In this document: positions 45,680 to 58,246 of the stretch, piece by piece
Layout: every line of letters starts with the position of its first letter
How positions within the stretch are numbered: the stretch's first letter is position 1
Notes under the pieces: generated by a model
Database searches by the model: none
The model's input: only the letters and a program-made list of their open reading frames with translations
Told to the model about the DNA's origin: nothing
Position numbers and translations under genes: made by a program
NCBI RefSeq assembly: GCF_021130785.1
Contig: NC_060213.1
Coordinates: 68,463,001-68,527,000, forward strand
Direction: 5' to 3'
Length of the DNA stretch: 64,000 bases
DNA from: Homalodisca vitripennis
Taxonomy: Eukaryota > Arthropoda > Insecta > Hemiptera > Cicadellidae

Positions 45680-46107
45680 CAGGGTGTCCCATGAAGAAAC
45701 GGAGAAACTGTCAGGACTTGTTCTTACGGTGAAAATAACGAAAAAAGTTCATATACACATAGGTCCAGAAACGCTTAGTTAGCGAGCTGTACAGGGTGAA
45801 AGATTTCGCCCAGATTTCAGTGCCACCGTTAAAAGGGAGCCCTGTTAAATTATTTTGGGCGTTACCCAGGACGTAAAATTTAATGTATATTATGCAAATT
45901 GAACTGAAAAATTGAATAAAATTGGTACCAGACCTCTAGCTGCAGTAATTTAACAGGGCTCCCTTTTAACGGTGGCACTGAAATCTTTCACCCTGTATAG
46001 CTCGCTAACTAAGCGTTTCTGGACCTATGTGTATATGAACTTTTTTCGTTATTTTCACCGTAAGAACAAGTCCTGACAGTTTCTCCGTTTCTTTATGGAA
46101 CACCCTG
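45680..46107. mobile_element. Fold-back MITE with TA target duplication
   Basis: The element begins CAGGGTGTCCCATGAAG and ends with the inverse CACCCTG, flanked on both sides by TA (45678-45679, 46108-46109), as for Tc1/mariner-type insertions. Its arms (45680-45852 and 45946-46107) are long near-perfect inverted repeats, for example TCAGGACTTGTTCTTACGG against CCGTAAGAACAAGTCCTGA. The left arm has an 11-base duplication (CGCCCAGATTT) absent from the right arm. The ~93-base centre is unique. No ORF. It was probably mobilised by a transposase supplied in trans. Confidence 0.9.
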
Positions 46108-46109
46108 TA

Positions 46110-49085
46110 TATTGTCAAAAGTTACAAACATGGAACACCACAAAAACTTTAAAGGATTTCAATCCACCCTGTCGCTTAGGCGTCACAACCCTTTGATAAA
46201 AGGTTAACTACGTCAAGAAAGTAAAATTTAAGGCAATTCACATACTACACACTTTAATAGTCCGTACACACACCATGCCTTTCAGATCCAGGACAAAAGC
46301 TAAAAGTGTCCGACCTTTTTCTTATCTTTCCCCAACCACCTAACTGTTTTTTGTTTCAGATAACGCTCCGTGATACCACACGAAGTGACAACATTAATCT
46401 TCCCGGTTGTCGACCTTCCTTGTTGACAGCGACATATATTGCGTAACATAATGCAGTTCATTCTTACAATTATCGATTTTATGCTGCTGTTGAACAAGCC
46501 AGGTGGATTTTTAATTTTTTACGTAACTTATCATATTGCTAAGTCCATGTATGTGTCTAGTTTACCGCCACACACACCAGTTCTAAGTATATGCGCGTAT
46601 TTAAATTCTTGAGGGTTTATTGAAATCTGCACGATAGGTTATGCTTAAATTCTTGAAACTTAGTTTTCTATTTCTGAACATAAAACGATGGCACAATAAT
46701 CAGCAAGGCATGCCAGGAATTTTATTATCATTCTCAATCATCCCCCACCAAAATCAAAATTTAAACTCTAAATATATGAAACATTGATTACCTATAAGTA
46801 TTGGGAGGAGTGTTATGACAAAAAGATTTTTAATCTGAAGATATTACGTCTGGTCGGCATAGCTCAACATTAAAGTTGGAGATATTGTACAAATATTAAT
46901 GTTATGATACAATTTCACCGTCAAATCAATATCATCTATTACTGTCTCTTTGTGTATGATTTCAAAATGTAAAGTCATAATGAGTTGATTCTTTTTTCCA
47001 GTATGCATATGGGTGTTGTGACTGGGGTTCTTTGTGAGTAGAGTAATATTAGTGCCAGACACGTAATAGACAGTCCGTTCATTTATAATATAAGTTTGTT
47101 TCGGTTAACTAATTTGGATAATTATCCATAGTATTCCGAGTACAAGCACCTGTTCTATATTTCCTCCCTTCATAATGACACTCTCCGTGGTGGTTATTAC
47201 TTATTACTTCCATAAATTAAAGAATAAAATCTTGGTAAAATAATCTCTGCTCATTATCAAGTAAACCTATGAGAATAACTATGATAAAAGTATTGAAACA
47301 GAATAACCAAATAAATGCATAGACAGTTTACATTTATAAATGTGTATTATTATTATTATTATTCTGATTTTATATATCTTTATCTGTTATATTCAGATGC
47401 AATTAGTTGAAACGAGATCTCATTAAATATTGATAATCTTCCCTTCACTTGCTAGACAGCTATCTACTATGCAAGTCATTAGTCATTATTATGGAAGTAG
47501 CAATCCATTTGTGTTACTCTCTATAGCATTATGACGTCATTCATAGGTTTCATACACTATTAAAATTATCTTTTCTCATAGCTTGTTGATAAATTAAAGT
47601 TAGATTTTACATAGTAATAATGACCGAAATATGTAATCCAATGAGTTCTCACTACAACTGCTTAACCTTTTAGGCTATTGAAATATACTGCATGTGCTTT
47701 CTAGTATTGTGGATCTAAAAAAATAGAACGTCAAACAGAGCCGCAAGCACAATCTGTCTGAAAATCGGTGAAGAAATTGTTCAACAACAACTGCTCTGAC
47801 ATCAGTTTTCTTTATTGTACGAGGCTCTTAGCAGGAAAGGATAAGACCTCATGCTTAAAAAGACATGAAACAATTTACAAACCATTACCTGCCAAAGCAA
47901 AAATGTAATTCCATTATAAATAGTGGTTTTTGTTGTTGTCTTATTTGTAAAGGAAAAATTATTATGATTGTAAATATGTCGTTATCTCTGCTAATTTTTC
48001 ATTACATCAAGTACAATAGAATCGTGCACCTTTAAAAGGGAGAAATAGTCCAGTAAATGATGGAATCATTCATAAATATTTTTTGTATAAGGTTTTTTTG
48101 TTTAAATGGCTATATCTGGAATGGCTATATCTAAATGGATCATCAACCATTTTATTGATATTTAGTAAGATTTAATTTATAACAGTTGAAAATATCTAAA
48201 AGGCTAGATATATATATATTGTTTTTAAATTGGTATATGTCACTGTTTTTACTATATTGTAAACTATTACAAAAGGGAGCCACTTATAATAGTCTAGTTG
48301 AATGCCAATTTGCATTTTATACGTACAAACCTGGATTGTATTGTAACAAGTAGAAACCTTCCCTTATAGCCAAAACGATGATCAGCTCCATGGACTAGAC
48401 TTGATGGAGTAGAAATGGCCGGGTATCGAAAGGGTTAAAAATATTAAATGATACATTTTTCTCAGTTATATTTCTCTACCTTCCTGTAGTAAAAACTGAA
48501 AGTGACAGACAAAATATAGCAGACTATCGGAAACTTGGACAGAGAGACACCAATTTCAAGGCATCTTTATGTGATAAAATGTCACTTACTTAACAATTAT
48601 AGAGTTGTCTGACTATGGTTCTAGTTGTGTCAATCTAGGAAATATATTATATATCAAAAAATGTCATTTCATATTATTAACCCTTTTATACCATCAAATT
48701 TCAACTTTCACAAAAACTTAAGTGGCTGACCATAATTTCTTTCTTAGTTTAAATGTATTTATACGTTTAAAACAAAGCTATGTTGTGTATGTGTTGTGTG
48801 TTGTCTCAGTGTAAATTTACTCTTGGCTCTTGAGAAATATTTTTTAAATATTATATTAATAATATTTTAAATTTCTTAGTATAAAGAATTACTGCACAGA
48901 TCGTCAATAGGATTTTTACTGAATTCAAAGCTACATTCAATAATTACAATTTCATTAATATAATTATCCTTACAGCTAAATACAACCAGTTGCAAGACTA
49001 TTATAGAAAAAATGCAAAATTATTTAAAATCCTTATCAATATTACGCCAACTAAATATAATTGTTTGGGTTTTAATGTTAACACA
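46110..49085. other. AT-rich host DNA, nothing coding recognised
   Basis: ORFs at 46300-46497 and 46844-47062 (minus) have no family features. A TTA microsatellite lies at 47344-47363. Confidence 0.5.
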
Positions 49086-49089
49086 TTAT

Positions 49090-49470
49090 TAGTACATATA
49101 ATACAACGAGAAAATTTCAAAATAAACAGAATCAATATCAAAGTTGAAAACAGATCAAAGTAGGTCATGTTTTATTCACATCGTTGTTCATTATGCACGT
49201 TACATTGTTCTCCACAGTGTCCTTTATTACTCTTTTCTAATTTAATAGTTATTGTTACAATGGAATTATACCGCACTTACAATTATTCTTCTAACTAACT
49301 ATCATACTAAGATACAAAAGTAAATATGTGATTTTAAAGCCAAAGGTGAAAACTCTTAGTAGATTTGCTAATTAGGTACTACAGTTCATGATCCAAACAA
49401 ATCAGTAAACATATAATGTTAAATGGTTTTAGTTGAAATTGATAAATTTGTATCTTATTTATATATTTAT
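49090..49470 (+). repeat. Dispersed repeat, partner of 12.0-12.5 kb
   Basis: CATGTTTTATTCACATCGTT, CAGTGTCCTTTATTACTCTT and AGTTATTGTT align in order with 12127-12211. The copies are strongly diverged. Confidence 0.5.
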
Positions 49471-50534
49471 ATTGTACTATGGCCTTTAGTGGCCATGAAT
49501 TTTAGATTTGTATAGATTCAAATGATATTTATTTATGGTCATATAAAATATTCTTAGCACCATGAAATGATTATCGGCAAATTTTTCTAGTAATGGAGTA
49601 AGTAAACATTTATATTAAGTGTTTTATAATGTTTATAACGTAAAATGTATACAACAATTTACTTAATTCAGCCACTAATACCTTTCTTAGAACAATGATT
49701 GTCCAGTAATTGAATTCATCGTTGTCATGAAAACAGTAAAATTTTATTTAATATGTATAAAACTATAATAAACTGGTAATGTGGCTCAGATGAATTGGTC
49801 CCACCTTCATCCTAAAGTTCACTATTCTTTGAATCTGCGACAAGCAAGCCCCGGGGCTTCTGTTGGATCATTCTTCAACATGGTAAACCGATTAATGAAA
49901 TTTGTAAAAAGCACAGCTCATGTAGTGAGTAGATATGCAGATAATATCTGTTTAATACTAATAAATGCTTGCACCCTAAGTTTAGATTTGGCAGCTTAAC
50001 AAGAGTCTTAATACTTTTATATGAACTACTTAGGGCTGTAGAACTTGACGCTCAGTTTAGGATATTGGAACTGAGTGAATAGTATAACTCATTGTAGACA
50101 CCATGTGAGTCTGTCTATATATTGGCTATAAGTTATATTTAGAGATGAGGAGGCCTAGTAATGTCTGAGGCACATTTATGATTAAGACTGAAGTAGATGC
50201 ATAAGTAGTATGTTGAGAAAATTATACTCTTAATAGAAAAGGAATGAATGGACGTAATTATTTAATTGATATAAACAGTACTTTACCAACTAAACTAATC
50301 ACAGTGCTCTCATTTTTCATTATAAAACAAACGCATAGTAATACAATGTGTGACTATGCATTAAATCTACTCCATTAATAACTGTAATTGTTTCTACTAA
50401 CTCTATTCCTCTGGTAGTCCTGACTAAACAGTAATATATTTCGTTCAATTTCTACTGTCTGAGCTGGAAATCGCGAACTGAAATATACTAACCCTCTGGT
50501 CTGTTATCTAGCAACTCTGCTATTTAATATGAAT

Positions 50535-50860
50535 ATTGAGTAAAGGTCCCTTTCATCTTCTGCTAAGTGCAGCGTTGGAATTCTGCCACTGGTACAGAAT
50601 CGAGTCCATGTCTGTTTGAGGAGATTTGTAAAAGCTCGGTGACGAAGACATTCTAAGTCTACTCCTTGCCGTTTTGACACCTCGGAGACACCTAGGCTAG
50701 GATAGATTTTTATCGTTACCCAGCAGGAATCCTGTGTCTTTTAGATGAAGATGTATTCTTATTATGTCATCAGGTACACAATCGAGAACGGTGTGATGTT
50801 TTCGACCCAATTCGCAAGCACAGTGGATGAAGAAACAAAGTTTTCTATACATAACGTAGC
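50535..50860 (-). pseudogene. Possible non-LTR retrotransposon C-terminal relic
   Basis: Read on the minus strand, one frame gives FIHCACELGRKHHTVLDCVP: C-x-C, then H and C spaced like the C-terminal zinc knuckle of many LINE ORF2 proteins. A second frame downstream reads RHRAFTNLLKQTWTRFC and TLHLAEDERDLYS without stops for about 70 codons. GC is higher than in the flanks. A frameshift separates the two. The assignment to a LINE is tentative. Confidence 0.3.
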
Positions 50861-51122
50861 TGTAGGGTGGCAATTTTTGTCAAATATCAGCTACATTACA
50901 ACCCATTAAAAGTGCATTATACCAGTGATCTAATCTTTAAAGCTGATAGAGGTACAACGTGGTCATAGATCCATTGGAAAAATTACAATAACATTGGCTT
51001 ATATGGGTCTCCAAATTGGTGCATCACAAACATTTTTTAAAGCTTTGAAACACTTTTAAATTTTTTACACTAAAATTATTAAAGTTCATCATAATTGGTA
51101 ACTTCAAAATCGACGTTCTGGA

Positions 51123-51390
51123 TTAAGCTAACCCCCTGATCCAACGGCTTCGTGATATCTTATCTAATTTCGGTTTAACACGGTCCGTGAACACAGCAAC
51201 ACGAGTGTCTGCCTGGTCGATTACGGTGATCGACAACTCCATGACAAATGTCCCAAACGTTTTGGTCTCTGTTCTGAACACCATCCGCGTCACTTCACCC
51301 AAGAAGCCGTAATTATTCACTCCAAACAAAAGTTTGACCCTTCCTCCGTGGAAATAAAACCAGATGTAAAGAAATCGTTGTTCTATTTAG
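51123..51390 (-). other. Coding-like stretch of unknown identity
   Basis: A minus-strand frame reads RFLYIWFYFHGGRV, KLLFGVNNYGFLGEVTRMVF, TFGTFVMELSITVIDQ and ADTRVAVFTDRVKPKLD before a stop at 51123. It is open for about 85 codons with roughly balanced composition inside AT-rich DNA, and AAATAG upstream could serve as a splice acceptor. It may be a host exon or a transposon relic. I do not recognise the protein. Confidence 0.3.
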
Positions 51391-52848
51391 CAATTGTGTA
51401 AGAAAGGAGTCTTGGTCATTCCTGGAATCTTTCTATGAAGTGAGGAAAGCTTAAAACGCAATTTTAAAAATGAATAATTTTTAATTTAAATGTCACTTGC
51501 CTATTCAAAAATATAAAAGAGCATTTAAAAAAGATACCTGGATTACTTAAAATATTATAAAATCAAGAGAAAGGCTTAAGTTTTATCATTCAGTTCAGTT
51601 TAATATATGATAAGACTAAAAATTAAAAAATCGAAACTTGTTTTTGAAATTTCAACAAAATTATAAAAAATAAATAAGGAAGGCCAAGGCACGAGATTTC
51701 GAAGCAAAACTGAAACAATAAGACAATAAGAAAATTTTTTAATTTGTATTTGAACATAATTCTGTTAAACAAAAATATTCTTCTTACATTTAATTCGTTC
51801 AATGATGATGGAATATGAATGAATTATTATGTTTTAGTTGAAACCTATGATACATCGTTTTATGAGTACGAAAAGCTGCTATTAATTTATCTCTTTCATA
51901 GACTAAGAACTCCATGATTTGAATGCCAGGTGATTCTGACTGTGAGTATGACTGCTTCAATGACAATATAAAACACTACTAGATGTACATACATCTCTAT
52001 CATGTAACATATTATTAACCTACTATTCGTCATATTTTAAACTAATATATAGTAATTGGTCGAAGATTATAAAAATAATTAAGGTACTGATAAGTTATTC
52101 AGGATAACCATCAACTCTTTTTATTGAATTGATTTAATCAAATGGAAACTACTTTCAAGCTAATAAATTCAATCAAAATTAATCTAGATAAAACAATCAA
52201 CAGAAGTTGGAGAAGATGACAGGCTGATAAAGAAGCTTTCATCACTGGAACATGACAAATGCAAATTCAATTTCACTCAAGAGTGGGCTGGATAAATCAT
52301 ATTTACCTGGAATCGACTTAAAAATTCTCTTGAGATTTTTATTTCTTAGCAACAATCAATACGAGCTTATGTCCATAGCATTTGAGAAAGACGCCAATGA
52401 TGTTAAAAAATATTTATTAGAACTCTCATAGTGGTAGATTTTAGAACGTTCTAAATGCATTCTGAGATTTTAAAAAATTAACTTGTGTTGTTTACATAAC
52501 AAGTCTGGTTAAAGTGCACGGCTTTGTCATAACATAACGATGTAATCTATTTTAGTCCATGCGTTATAGGAATCAATATGTCGGCATTAATTACTATTAT
52601 AAGTTCTACATCTAACAGCATTAACTATATGCGACTTCCCCAGGAGAGTCCAGTTCTGGTTAGTTTATACTTTTCAGTTGAACGTACACTGCGTATAGTA
52701 TAATAAATATGTCACATAAATCTGGCTAACTCTATTGATGTCGAGGAGCGACACATAATTCACCGGATATACCGATAAGTGTATATCGATAGGTTTTGTG
52801 AACTGTAGAACATAGATGTTATTACGGCTCCCTAAGTTAGAATAGGCT
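51391..52848. other. AT-rich host DNA, nothing recognised
   Basis: The minus ORF at 52674-52877 partly overlaps the next entry and has no family signal. Confidence 0.45.
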
Positions 52849-53022
52849 TTAAGGTGTGCAAACTCTAGCCATTTCAATGGAGAGGCTGGTAGAGAATTTG
52901 TCTTCCCTTTTCTCCAAGTTTACATGACTGAGATGTAGTATCCCGCCTCCACAATCTCGACAGTCGACGTCCCCTAACACCTTCCTGAATATTCTGTCTT
53001 TACCAAAGCGAGCGCGTAGGTC
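52849..53022 (-). other. GC-richer coding-like stretch of unknown identity
   Basis: A minus-strand frame of 57 codons reads DLRARFGKDRIFRKVLGDVD, CRDCGGGI and LSHVNLEKREDKFSTS before TAA at 52849. A stop lies two codons upstream of it. CRDC could be half a zinc site. It is too short to assign and may be a transposon relic. Confidence 0.25.
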
Positions 53023-55486
53023 ACTTTAGGACTAACTGAAATGAGAGGCTTCTCAGCTACTTGTACTAAAAATGTGCATTAACTTCTAGCCGAAATATTT
53101 CGACTTTTTTAGTTACATTTATTTATTCGAAGCTGGGTAAGATTTACTTTGCACTCTTACACATGGTATACAGTTCATGCTATTAAAAAAGTAAAAATAA
53201 TTCCTAGATTGGGAAATAAATATCTTGCAATAAAAATACAATGTAAGCAGAGGAATACCGATCTTGTAAAATTTATATTTATTGATTCTAGTACTGGTAT
53301 AATAATCTAAAACCCTACGGTGTAAAGATTCGAATCGGCTTGCTGTAATGGAAGCTTACGTGCCTCAGGTAACTCATTCTTATTTGATATTTGATATTTT
53401 GTACTAGGTAATTAAATTATAACATCGCTTGCTCCTAATTTTTAGAAATATGATAGCTGAAGTGCAAGACAAAATTTGGCATTTCGATAACAAATCAATA
53501 AAATGAAAAGCACGTTCTACTATTGGTTTTATTAAGAACTTTTTTGGAGACGAACAAACACAGGTTATCTATTGTCAGTTCAAAAAATCTGTAAACTCTT
53601 TCTTTGCTGTGCTTTTGCTTACCAATTTGGAAACTCTGCATAATTAATTTATCGATTATTGTATCCGTAAAATTAGAGTACAATCAGATAAGAGAGAATT
53701 GCTAAAATTCTTAATTTAAAATTTACACTGTACACGTAATATTTTGTACATACTAGTATATCACATTAATACACCGTGAATTAGTTAATAGTATATAATT
53801 AATTAAATTTTTAGATTAAATGTTCAGTTCCGTTTGCATTTTTTTTTTTAATTTAAGTATTAAACAGTGTGTAAAAGTATTCTTGAAAGTTATAAAAATC
53901 TTTTTATAGACACAAATATGTCTGTTGAACTCATTATAGGACGTTCCAGGATAAAAAAGATATCTTTAGTTAAAAAAACATCATCTTGGCACCGAGTATA
54001 ATAGCTCCGTGGAGGTTTCAACTGCACAGATAGAAGTAGTTGCCATAAACTTTTCAGAGCTCGGGGGATATTATTGCAGGTAGCTTGGATACTGTATAGT
54101 AGTTGGAAATAAGTTATATTACGAAATATGTGTTTTTAAGTATAAGTAAATAAACGAATTTTGACATTGATAATACTATAACTAATAGGACATTATAAAT
54201 TATTTGTGACAATTTGTTCGTAAACATTGAAAATGTTACGATTTGGATCTACATAATACACTAATTCCTAGCGAGTTATTAATTTTGTATGGATCCAATT
54301 AAACGCAAACCTGTATACATAAAAGAAAGTCGGGTTAGTTATATCATTTATAACCCAACAATGGCTGTACTGATGTATTGAAATATCTCTAATATGTTGG
54401 AATTGTCCCCGCCCCAGATAGCGGAAAAACTATTAAAATTTCTTAAAATTTATGGGAAAAACAATCAAGTAACTAGAGAAAGATTGGTACCTATTAGTGT
54501 AAATTTCAAGAGCCTGTTAATTTAAATAGATGATCTGTAAACATTGCTGTATTTAACAAATCGTAGGTATGAGTGCTTGGTAAATGCTGTTTGGCAGATA
54601 TAAAAGACGTAGTTACTAACTAATATTTAATATAAATTGAAAGATGTTATAGAAACCAGCTTAGTTATCTTTTGACAGAAGTAGGATTCTCATACTTATC
54701 GGTGTATGTTCCTTGATCAGGGAAGCAAGGCAAAATCAACTGTGGCATAAAATTACTGGCACTTAAATAAATTAATATAGCAATAAATATAAACGTTTCA
54801 CATATTTGATTCATCACGGCAACAAGACTAACTCTAACTTAGCATCAGAACTATAATCTACTCTAAGCAGATGTTTTCATACACGTTCAAAGTCTACGGA
54901 AAGGAGTGCGAAACCGCGAGTAATTGATAGTATTAAATTAGTTTTTATTATAATATAACACTTGATACCAAAATTTAAATGAAATTTTTTTGCACAGGAT
55001 ATTAGCATCAATAAAATATTTGATAAATGAATGTATTACTAACCTTTTGAATGTTTTTATTTGTGATGCGTAATTTAAGTATAAATAATAAAGGACAGAA
55101 TATTAATGTAAATAAAACAGTGTTAAATGTTTGATTGTTACTACAGGACTTAAATTTAAATAATATTAAATTGCAAATTAAAAAATCAAACAATAAAATA
55201 TGTTATAAAAATATCAATAAACTAGTATTATAAATAAATATGAGTAGTATAATGTTATAGAGTTTCCGAAGAAACCTTAAAACTTTGTACTACAAACCAT
55301 GAACAGTCTTGCATTGAGGGTATTAGTTATAAAAAGCATATGTAGTTTATGTATAATTTCAAAGACAGACATTTAACTATTTAAAGTATGTAAATTTTAA
55401 AGAATAAATACATGAAATTCTTTTAAATAAAATTATTAAATATATTTAAATATTTATGTATTTAAATAATAGGCAAAAACATAAAT
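53023..55486. other. AT-rich host DNA, nothing recognised
   Basis: The minus ORFs 53495-53683 and 55008-55193 are AT-driven and featureless. Confidence 0.5.
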
Positions 55487-55712
55487 AACCAATGGCGCAG
55501 TGTAGTGGGTACGGCGGTTATCGCAAGATAACCAGATCAAGCAACGCCGAGCGTGGCTGCTGCTTGGACAGGTGACCGCTGAGCGATCCTGTCCTTGCAA
55601 GCGGCCCGCCTGCCCGGCCATTGGTGGTGGTTCGGAAGTCACCTTTAAGCCGTTGGTCCCCAGGTTAAGTGTTAGAGAGGGCTTCTTAGCCCTAACTTCG
55701 CCTGGTAAAATA
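55487..55712 (+). mobile_element. 5S rRNA-derived SINE (SINE3 type)
   Basis: GATCAAGCAACGCCGAGCGT and TGCTTGGACAGGTGACCGCT correspond to the internal promoter region (A box to C box) of eukaryotic 5S rRNA. The head starts near ATGGCGCAGTGTAGTGGGTA. A non-5S body follows (GGTGGTTCGGAAGTCACC, GGTCCCCAGGTTAAG, GCTTCTTAGCCCTAACTTCG), ending in a T/A-rich tail. It is much richer in GC than its surroundings. Point changes from 5S and the joined body rule out a functional 5S gene. Confidence 0.8.
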
Positions 55713-58111
55713 AGACATTCTTTACTTTTTTTTTGTTTTAAATAAAAATATGTTAAATAGTATTAATTCAAATAACAATTGACCATAAAAAGATATTTTA
55801 ATCAACTTTACCTTAGTGTTTTTGACATTTATAAAAACGCAGAAACATTAATGGAACTCCCAACATCCTAGATGTGAAACAATGCTAAGCCGACAGGCAG
55901 TGACTATGGCTAGTTTTGAGAATAAGCTCGGTTACGATGAAAATAAATACCACAAGTACTTTATGAAATAAAATTTCATAAATAATTGAATCATAAAAAG
56001 TAAGGCCTCTGAGGAATAATAACTTTTGGAAATAAAAATATAAAACACATAAAAACTTTTAGCATGTATAAACTAATATAATATGTGGTCATTCGGCAAA
56101 AATTTATATAAATTAAATTAATATCATTGTCAAGTCCTACAATTTTGCAAGTCCATCTATACGATAATTATGTTTCTTAATGTGTCTTAACATATACAAT
56201 TTTGCAATCCGTACATGTTTATGAGTAAATTTAGACATCAAATAATATAATGAATCATATTTATAAACTTAACTATAAGTTTTGGATATTTGGATTTATA
56301 ATTGTAATATAAACACTACAAGAAGTATCTTGATCTATTTAATCCTAAAAAACTCGTATATAATTTACTGTAAATGAGCTATAAGAAAATGCAGTGTGGC
56401 TGGAGCCAAAACATTTTATGAAACTCATTTCCCTTGCAGCACAACTTAATAAGGTGTTTGGGAAGTTTAGTTAACAAACAGGAACTCTTGTGATTAAACT
56501 ACAGTTCCCTCAGAGACTCGCGGCCTAAACTAGTTACCCTGACAAAACTGCATGTAGCAAGCGGTCTCCTTTTCTGAGTTTTTAAAAACATATTAAATAA
56601 TTTTATATTCTTATTTACTAAAATAAGCATGTGGTTTTTCAGAAATAACTTTCACAGTTTTAATTTCATAATTCATGGGATTTTACTATCACTTAAAAGG
56701 AATCAAAGTGAAAGACAAATATGAGTAATGATTGATTTTTTAATCATAATTTAAAAGCCTAATACAATAAATGGATGGATAAAATCGAGTGTTAGCTACT
56801 TGAGTTGAGGCTAAGGAACAAAAAGCCACTATAGAAAAAGTTACATACATGTGTAATTTAATGAAATAAATTACTTCAATTTTTATTTTATTAGCAAATA
56901 TAACTTTTGACAATATACATATCATCGATCTAAAAAATTGAAACTTTTGTACTCAGGATAATATAATGAATTAAAAATATAAAATTATGATTAAAGAAAA
57001 GACTCTTCGGCGCTTCAGCGTTTCTCCTGTTCTGAAATAGAAATATTTTGTTCTAAGCTATTATTAAAATTTAAAAACAATTCACTAAATATTTTAAGAA
57101 CGAGGTGTTTTATAAATCTTCACCCTTAAAAAAGTTACGTAATTTTATGAAAATAAAAATAATATTAGGCAGTTCTTGAACGATAGAATTGTGATATCGC
57201 TCGGTAAAGAGTCACATCTTTCTGAAATATCACAACTAAAGAGTAGCACTGTAGATCTTAAGCGATTAAATTAAACGTCATTGTTTTTTTCTTTATCTCT
57301 TCGCGTCGTAATAAACTGAAAACTCTGTCCAAGGGATTTAGACTTGACTTTGGTATATTCTACACATATATGAGTGTGGGGAGCCGTTAATGAGTAATAT
57401 TTAAAAGAGTGTTGTGATTAAGCAATACGAATTACTGTACAAACTGAAACCAGGAACAAACTAGTATATATCACTATACGCTTGGATAAATTATTTTCAG
57501 ATACCAAAAAATCTCACATCTCTGTCGTTGTGTTTTTTTATACGAATAAAGTATACCATAATAGTGTGCATGCGGTAAAAAGAAAGTCGTAGTTATGAAG
57601 GTTATATAAAGCATTTTACAGCCGTGAACTTGGTTGGATCGGTAAACAAACAGATAATCTGTTTCAGGGCATTATGCTCGCCAATATGTGTACAGTTTGG
57701 GTGTAAGATACTTACACATCCCAAGACTTCATAGAAATATTGATCCTAAGATTAAATATGCCCAAAAAGGCGTAAGGTAGGAAAATTTTGGTACAGGCTA
57801 AATTAATGTCCTAAATGAACTTTACAATATTAATTTAAACAAACTTAAAAATTAGATTAGACTAAGTAATATATTGCAAAAGAAAGATTTTGAAAGATGA
57901 AATACCTGGCCATGTTTGAACAGAAATATGTGGAGAGGGTATAAAACTAATCTCGTAAGCATGTAACTAGGCGTTGTCAATCTGATGTATAAAGAATATT
58001 TTTATTCACTACAGTTTCCCTGCTTTGGTTTAAACTGAGTTACGAAAACTCTCTGAAATTAAAAGATATTCTTTTAGGTGTGATATTTATTGAAATTTTA
58101 AAACGCAAAGT
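55713..58111. other. AT-rich host DNA, nothing recognised
   Basis: The minus ORF 56740-56925 has no family signal. No repeat pair was found here. Confidence 0.5.
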
Positions 58112-58246
58112 GCTTTTCAACTAACCTGCAACAGCAGGACATTAAGAGAAAATATTAAAGGTTTAGAGTTGAGACCCTGTACAATGAACTGCTAACCTCT
58201 TTACAAAACAAAACAGCGAGCTCTCTTGGGGGAATGACTAATTACA
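58112..58246 (-). repeat. Dispersed repeat family B, copy 2 (inverted)
   Basis: The inverted partner of 23636-23782; similarity ends sharply at AGCTGT near 58246. Confidence 0.75.

Noticed and set aside
55487..55620. True 5S rRNA gene
   Set aside because: Only the internal region resembles 5S; the ends are replaced by an unrelated body and several conserved bases differ.
55454..55642. Minus-strand ORF of 62 residues
   Set aside because: It lies within the 5S-derived SINE and reads Pro/Ser/Arg-rich sequence from its GC content.
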